Source of the DNA: Pricia antarctica
Lineage (GTDB): Bacteria > Bacteroidota > Bacteroidia > Flavobacteriales > Flavobacteriaceae
Direction of reading: 5' to 3'
DNA length: 64,000 nucleotides
Assembly: GCF_900101815.1 (NCBI RefSeq)
Contig: NZ_FNAO01000006.1
Span: 124,001 to 188,000, forward strand
Each line of letters opens with the position of its first letter. The first letter of the stretch is position 1. This document shows, one piece after another, positions 62,305-64,000 of this stretch. The position numbers and the translations under genes were made by a program. The notes beneath the pieces are model-generated. The model was not told the DNA's origin and ran no database searches. It saw only the letters and a list, made by a program, of their open reading frames with translations.

Positions 62305-62501
62305 AGCTTTATCGCCTTATGGTATCGCCATGTGCCGTTTGCCATCTTTTGCGCACAGCCCCTGGCGATGTAGGTTTACCAAATCATTCCTTTTTACTCC
62401 CAGTGAGTGCTCTAGGCTAATGCAAAAAAGAGGTATCGGATTATGCGATAATTTCGGCTTAATTTAGCATTCGATCAGAAAATAGTGCACTCGCTATCGT
62501 C

Positions 62502-63158
62502 TTATCCCTTTTTACGATAATATGCGTTCAAGACCGACTTCCTTCCAATGGTCTTTGTGATAATATCGTTTTCCAAATTCCAGCCTCTCGCTTGGCAATA
62601 TTCCCTGCCGTACCAGATAATCTGAAGATGCAAGTCGTTCCAAAGTTCTTTGGGAAAAAGACGTTTGGCATCTTTTTCTGTCCGCACCACATTTTTTCCG
62701 TTCGAGAATCCCCAGCGGTACATTAAACGATGGATGTGGGTATCGACTGGAAAAGCGGGTATTCCAAAAGCTTGCGACACCACCACACTCGCCGTTTTGT
62801 GGCCGACGGAGGGCAGTTCTTCCAATAATTCCATTTCTTGGGGCACTTGTCCGTCGTACTTTTCAATCAGTATTTTCGATAGTCCGTGAATGCCTTTGGA
62901 TTTCATGGGCGAGAGCCCGACCGGTTTGATAATTTCCCTAATTTCTTCTACGGATAGTTTTGCCATATCATAGGGATTATCCGCTCTTTCAAATAAAAAG
63001 GGCGTTATCTGGTTTACCCGAACATCGGTGCTTTGGGCCGACATCAGTACGGCGATCAACAAGGTGTAAGGGTCCTTATGAGCAAGGGGAACAGGAATTT
63101 CAGGATAGATTTCCTGCAAAGTCCGTATTGTGAAATCGACCTTTTCGGCTTTCGTCAT
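62502..63158 (-). CDS. nth: endonuclease III, lacking the iron-sulfur cluster motif
   Basis: A 218-residue HhH-GPD DNA glycosylase/AP lyase for oxidised pyrimidines. The helix-hairpin-helix with catalytic Lys121 is LPSVGHKTASVVV, and catalytic Asp139 is in FPVDTHIHRLMYRWG. E. coli Nth has Lys120 and Asp138, so the alignment is good. The C-terminal end reads LQIIWYGREYCQARGWNLE and has only one cysteine. The C-x6-C-x2-C-x5-C cluster motif is absent. This may be a lineage trait in Flavobacteria. The start at 63158 is standard. The gene is divergent from bcp. Confidence 0.92.
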   Translation of the reverse strand: MTKAEKVDFTIRTLQEIYPEIPVPLAHKDPYTLLIAVLMSAQSTDVRVNQITPFLFERADNPYDMAKLSVEEIREIIKPVGLSPMKSKGIHGLSKILIEKYDGQVPQEMELLEELPSVGHKTASVVVSQAFGIPAFPVDTHIHRLMYRWGFSNGKNVVRTEKDAKRLFPKELWNDLHLQIIWYGREYCQARGWNLENDIITKTIGRKSVLNAYYRKKG

Positions 63159-63206
63159 TTTTGTTTAATTTCGTTGCAATTTACAAATCTAACATCAAAA
63201 TTAGCT

Positions 63207-63659
63207 ATGAACAGATTGCAAGTAGGAGATCAGGTTCCCGAATTTTTATCCAAAGATCAAGATGGTACCATTATAAAATTATCCGATTACCAAGGGCAAA
63301 AACTTGTTGTTTTTTTCTATCCAAGGGCCAATACACCGGGTTGTACTGCGGAAGCCTGTAATTTACGCGATAACTATTCGAAGTTAAAGGCGGCTGGATA
63401 TGAGCTTTTGGGGGTAAGCGAAGATACCGGTAAAAAACAGTCCAACTTCAAAAACAAATACGATCTGCCCTTTCCTTTATTGGCCGACGAAGATCACACG
63501 GTTATCGACACGTTTGGGGTCTGGGGCCCAAAAAAATTCATGGGTAAGAAATTCGACGGATTGCATAGAACTACCTTTTTACTCGATGAAGATGGGGTGG
63601 TGGAAAAAGTAATCGACAAAGTAAAGACTAAGGCACACGCCGAGCAGATTTTAAACTAA
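63207..63659 (+). CDS. bcp: thioredoxin-dependent thiol peroxidase (Bcp/PrxQ)
   Basis: A 150-residue peroxiredoxin of the Bcp/PrxQ type that reduces hydroperoxides with thioredoxin. The ATG at 63207 (MNRLQVGDQVPEF) fits the family; an open frame extends further upstream but crosses the divergent nth promoter. The peroxidatic Cys46 and resolving Cys51 are visible in NTPGCTAEAC. FFYPRANTPGCT, LLADEDHTVIDTFGVWG and HRTTFLLDEDG are typical. It could serve with TrxB and OxyR elsewhere in the window in peroxide defence. The protein is cytoplasmic. Confidence 0.95.
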   Translation: MNRLQVGDQVPEFLSKDQDGTIIKLSDYQGQKLVVFFYPRANTPGCTAEACNLRDNYSKLKAAGYELLGVSEDTGKKQSNFKNKYDLPFPLLADEDHTVIDTFGVWGPKKFMGKKFDGLHRTTFLLDEDGVVEKVIDKVKTKAHAEQILN

Positions 63660-63872
63660 CGGGTTTGGACTTTGGACCTGTTTAGAAACTGGCAGTTTAT
63701 TTTTTAGACAGGCCCTAAGTTGTTATTTGGTTTGAATCGCTGAAAACTCAAGTTTCGATTGCGATTTAATAGCTCTTAAAGACTTAAATGCCAGTAAACC
63801 ACATTCAACCTTAAACCCCACTTACCACAGAATTGAACGCTTTGACCGGTCTACTTCAATTGCAGACTTTCC

Positions 63873-64000
63873 TTACGCCTTTTCCGTTTTGACAAGTTTT
63901 CTCGTAAACAGATTCTTATCCTTAATCGTCTTGGCGATTCCCTTGGGTAGCATTTCTTCCCATCCTTTTTCGTCGTTGATGATTTTCTTAAGTACGTCTC
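63873..64000 (-). CDS. partial gene, C-terminal 41 residues visible, family not recognised
   Basis: The frame is open from the window edge to a TAA at 63875-63873. The visible end reads DVLKKIINDEKGWEEMLPKG, then IAKTIKDKNLF and a basic tail. It is hydrophilic and helical. I cannot assign it to a family from this short segment, and the reading frame is supported only by being open, by codon bias and by a sensible end in basic residues. The gap to bcp has no other ORF. Confidence 0.5.
   Translation of the reverse strand, partial: DVLKKIINDEKGWEEMLPKGIAKTIKDKNLFTRKLVKTEKA

Noticed and set aside
1-64000. Search for tRNA, rRNA, prophage or intact insertion sequence
   Set aside because: No cloverleaf, conserved rRNA stretch, transposase motif or phage structural gene was recognised by eye.

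Overview
The window is chromosomal DNA from a member of the Bacteroidota, most likely a marine Flavobacteriaceae. The signs are a SusC/SusD outer-membrane pair, PspC/DUF2807 and DUF4870 families, serine palmitoyltransferase, short flavobacterial-type UvrA and Nth, a near absence of Shine-Dalgarno sequences, and several promoter-like TAnnTTTG elements. I see no rRNA, tRNA, CRISPR array, prophage or intact insertion sequence. The species cannot be fixed from the sequence alone.

Layout. 0-8.6 kb: a cluster of general-stress families (DUF2383, DUF2254, SDR, a divergent DUF2383-like protein coupled to a hydrolase, topoisomerase IB, a PNPOx-like stress protein, DUF808, CsbD), with a truncated SLC13 transporter inside it. 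8.8-14.9 kb: sugar-related genes (MFS transporter, decayed sodium/sugar symporter, Gfo/Idh/MocA oxidoreductase, formylglycine-generating enzyme, galactokinase). 14.9-18.3 kb: two tandem LytTR response regulators, thioredoxin reductase, a secreted protein. 18.6-28.1 kb: a SusC/SusD pair facing a minus-strand set for peptide or murein-peptide handling (dipeptide epimerase, BioF-like enzyme, gamma-glutamyltransferase, beta-lactamase-like hydrolase). 28.2-32.1 kb: a PadR/PspC/DUF2807 envelope-stress unit with DUF4870. 32.2-42 kb: housekeeping and small conserved families, an M81 peptidase, PBP4, OxyR, YbaB and oligopeptidase B. 42.1-47 kb: cysteine synthase family, serine palmitoyltransferase and a GNAT acyltransferase candidate. 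47.1-55.5 kb: YfhO, a GT4 glycosyltransferase, a flippase and a YdeP-type molybdoenzyme. 55.5-57.3 kb: a secreted Ser/Arg-rich repeat protein and the remains of an MntA/HepT-type toxin-antitoxin pair. 57.3-64 kb: UvrA, two paralogous sigma factors, Nth, Bcp and a partial gene.

The most interesting structure is at 60.4-62.3 kb. Two sigma-70-family factors (about 78% identical by hand count) are each followed by a separate 47-codon gene. The two small proteins are exactly the same length and share an aligned core (FLLxxSKSL and a terminal FExxLN), about 38% identical without gaps. The sigma gene plus its microprotein therefore looks like a duplicated two-gene module. There is no membrane anti-sigma factor beside either copy, so the microproteins are candidates for a partner or regulator of unusual type.

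Other points worth checking are the decayed genes (SLC13, SSS symporter, MntA/HepT), a 15-bp palindrome upstream of oxyR, an endonuclease III without its iron-sulfur cysteines, a near-leaderless uvrA promoter, and the serine palmitoyltransferase/GNAT neighbourhood.
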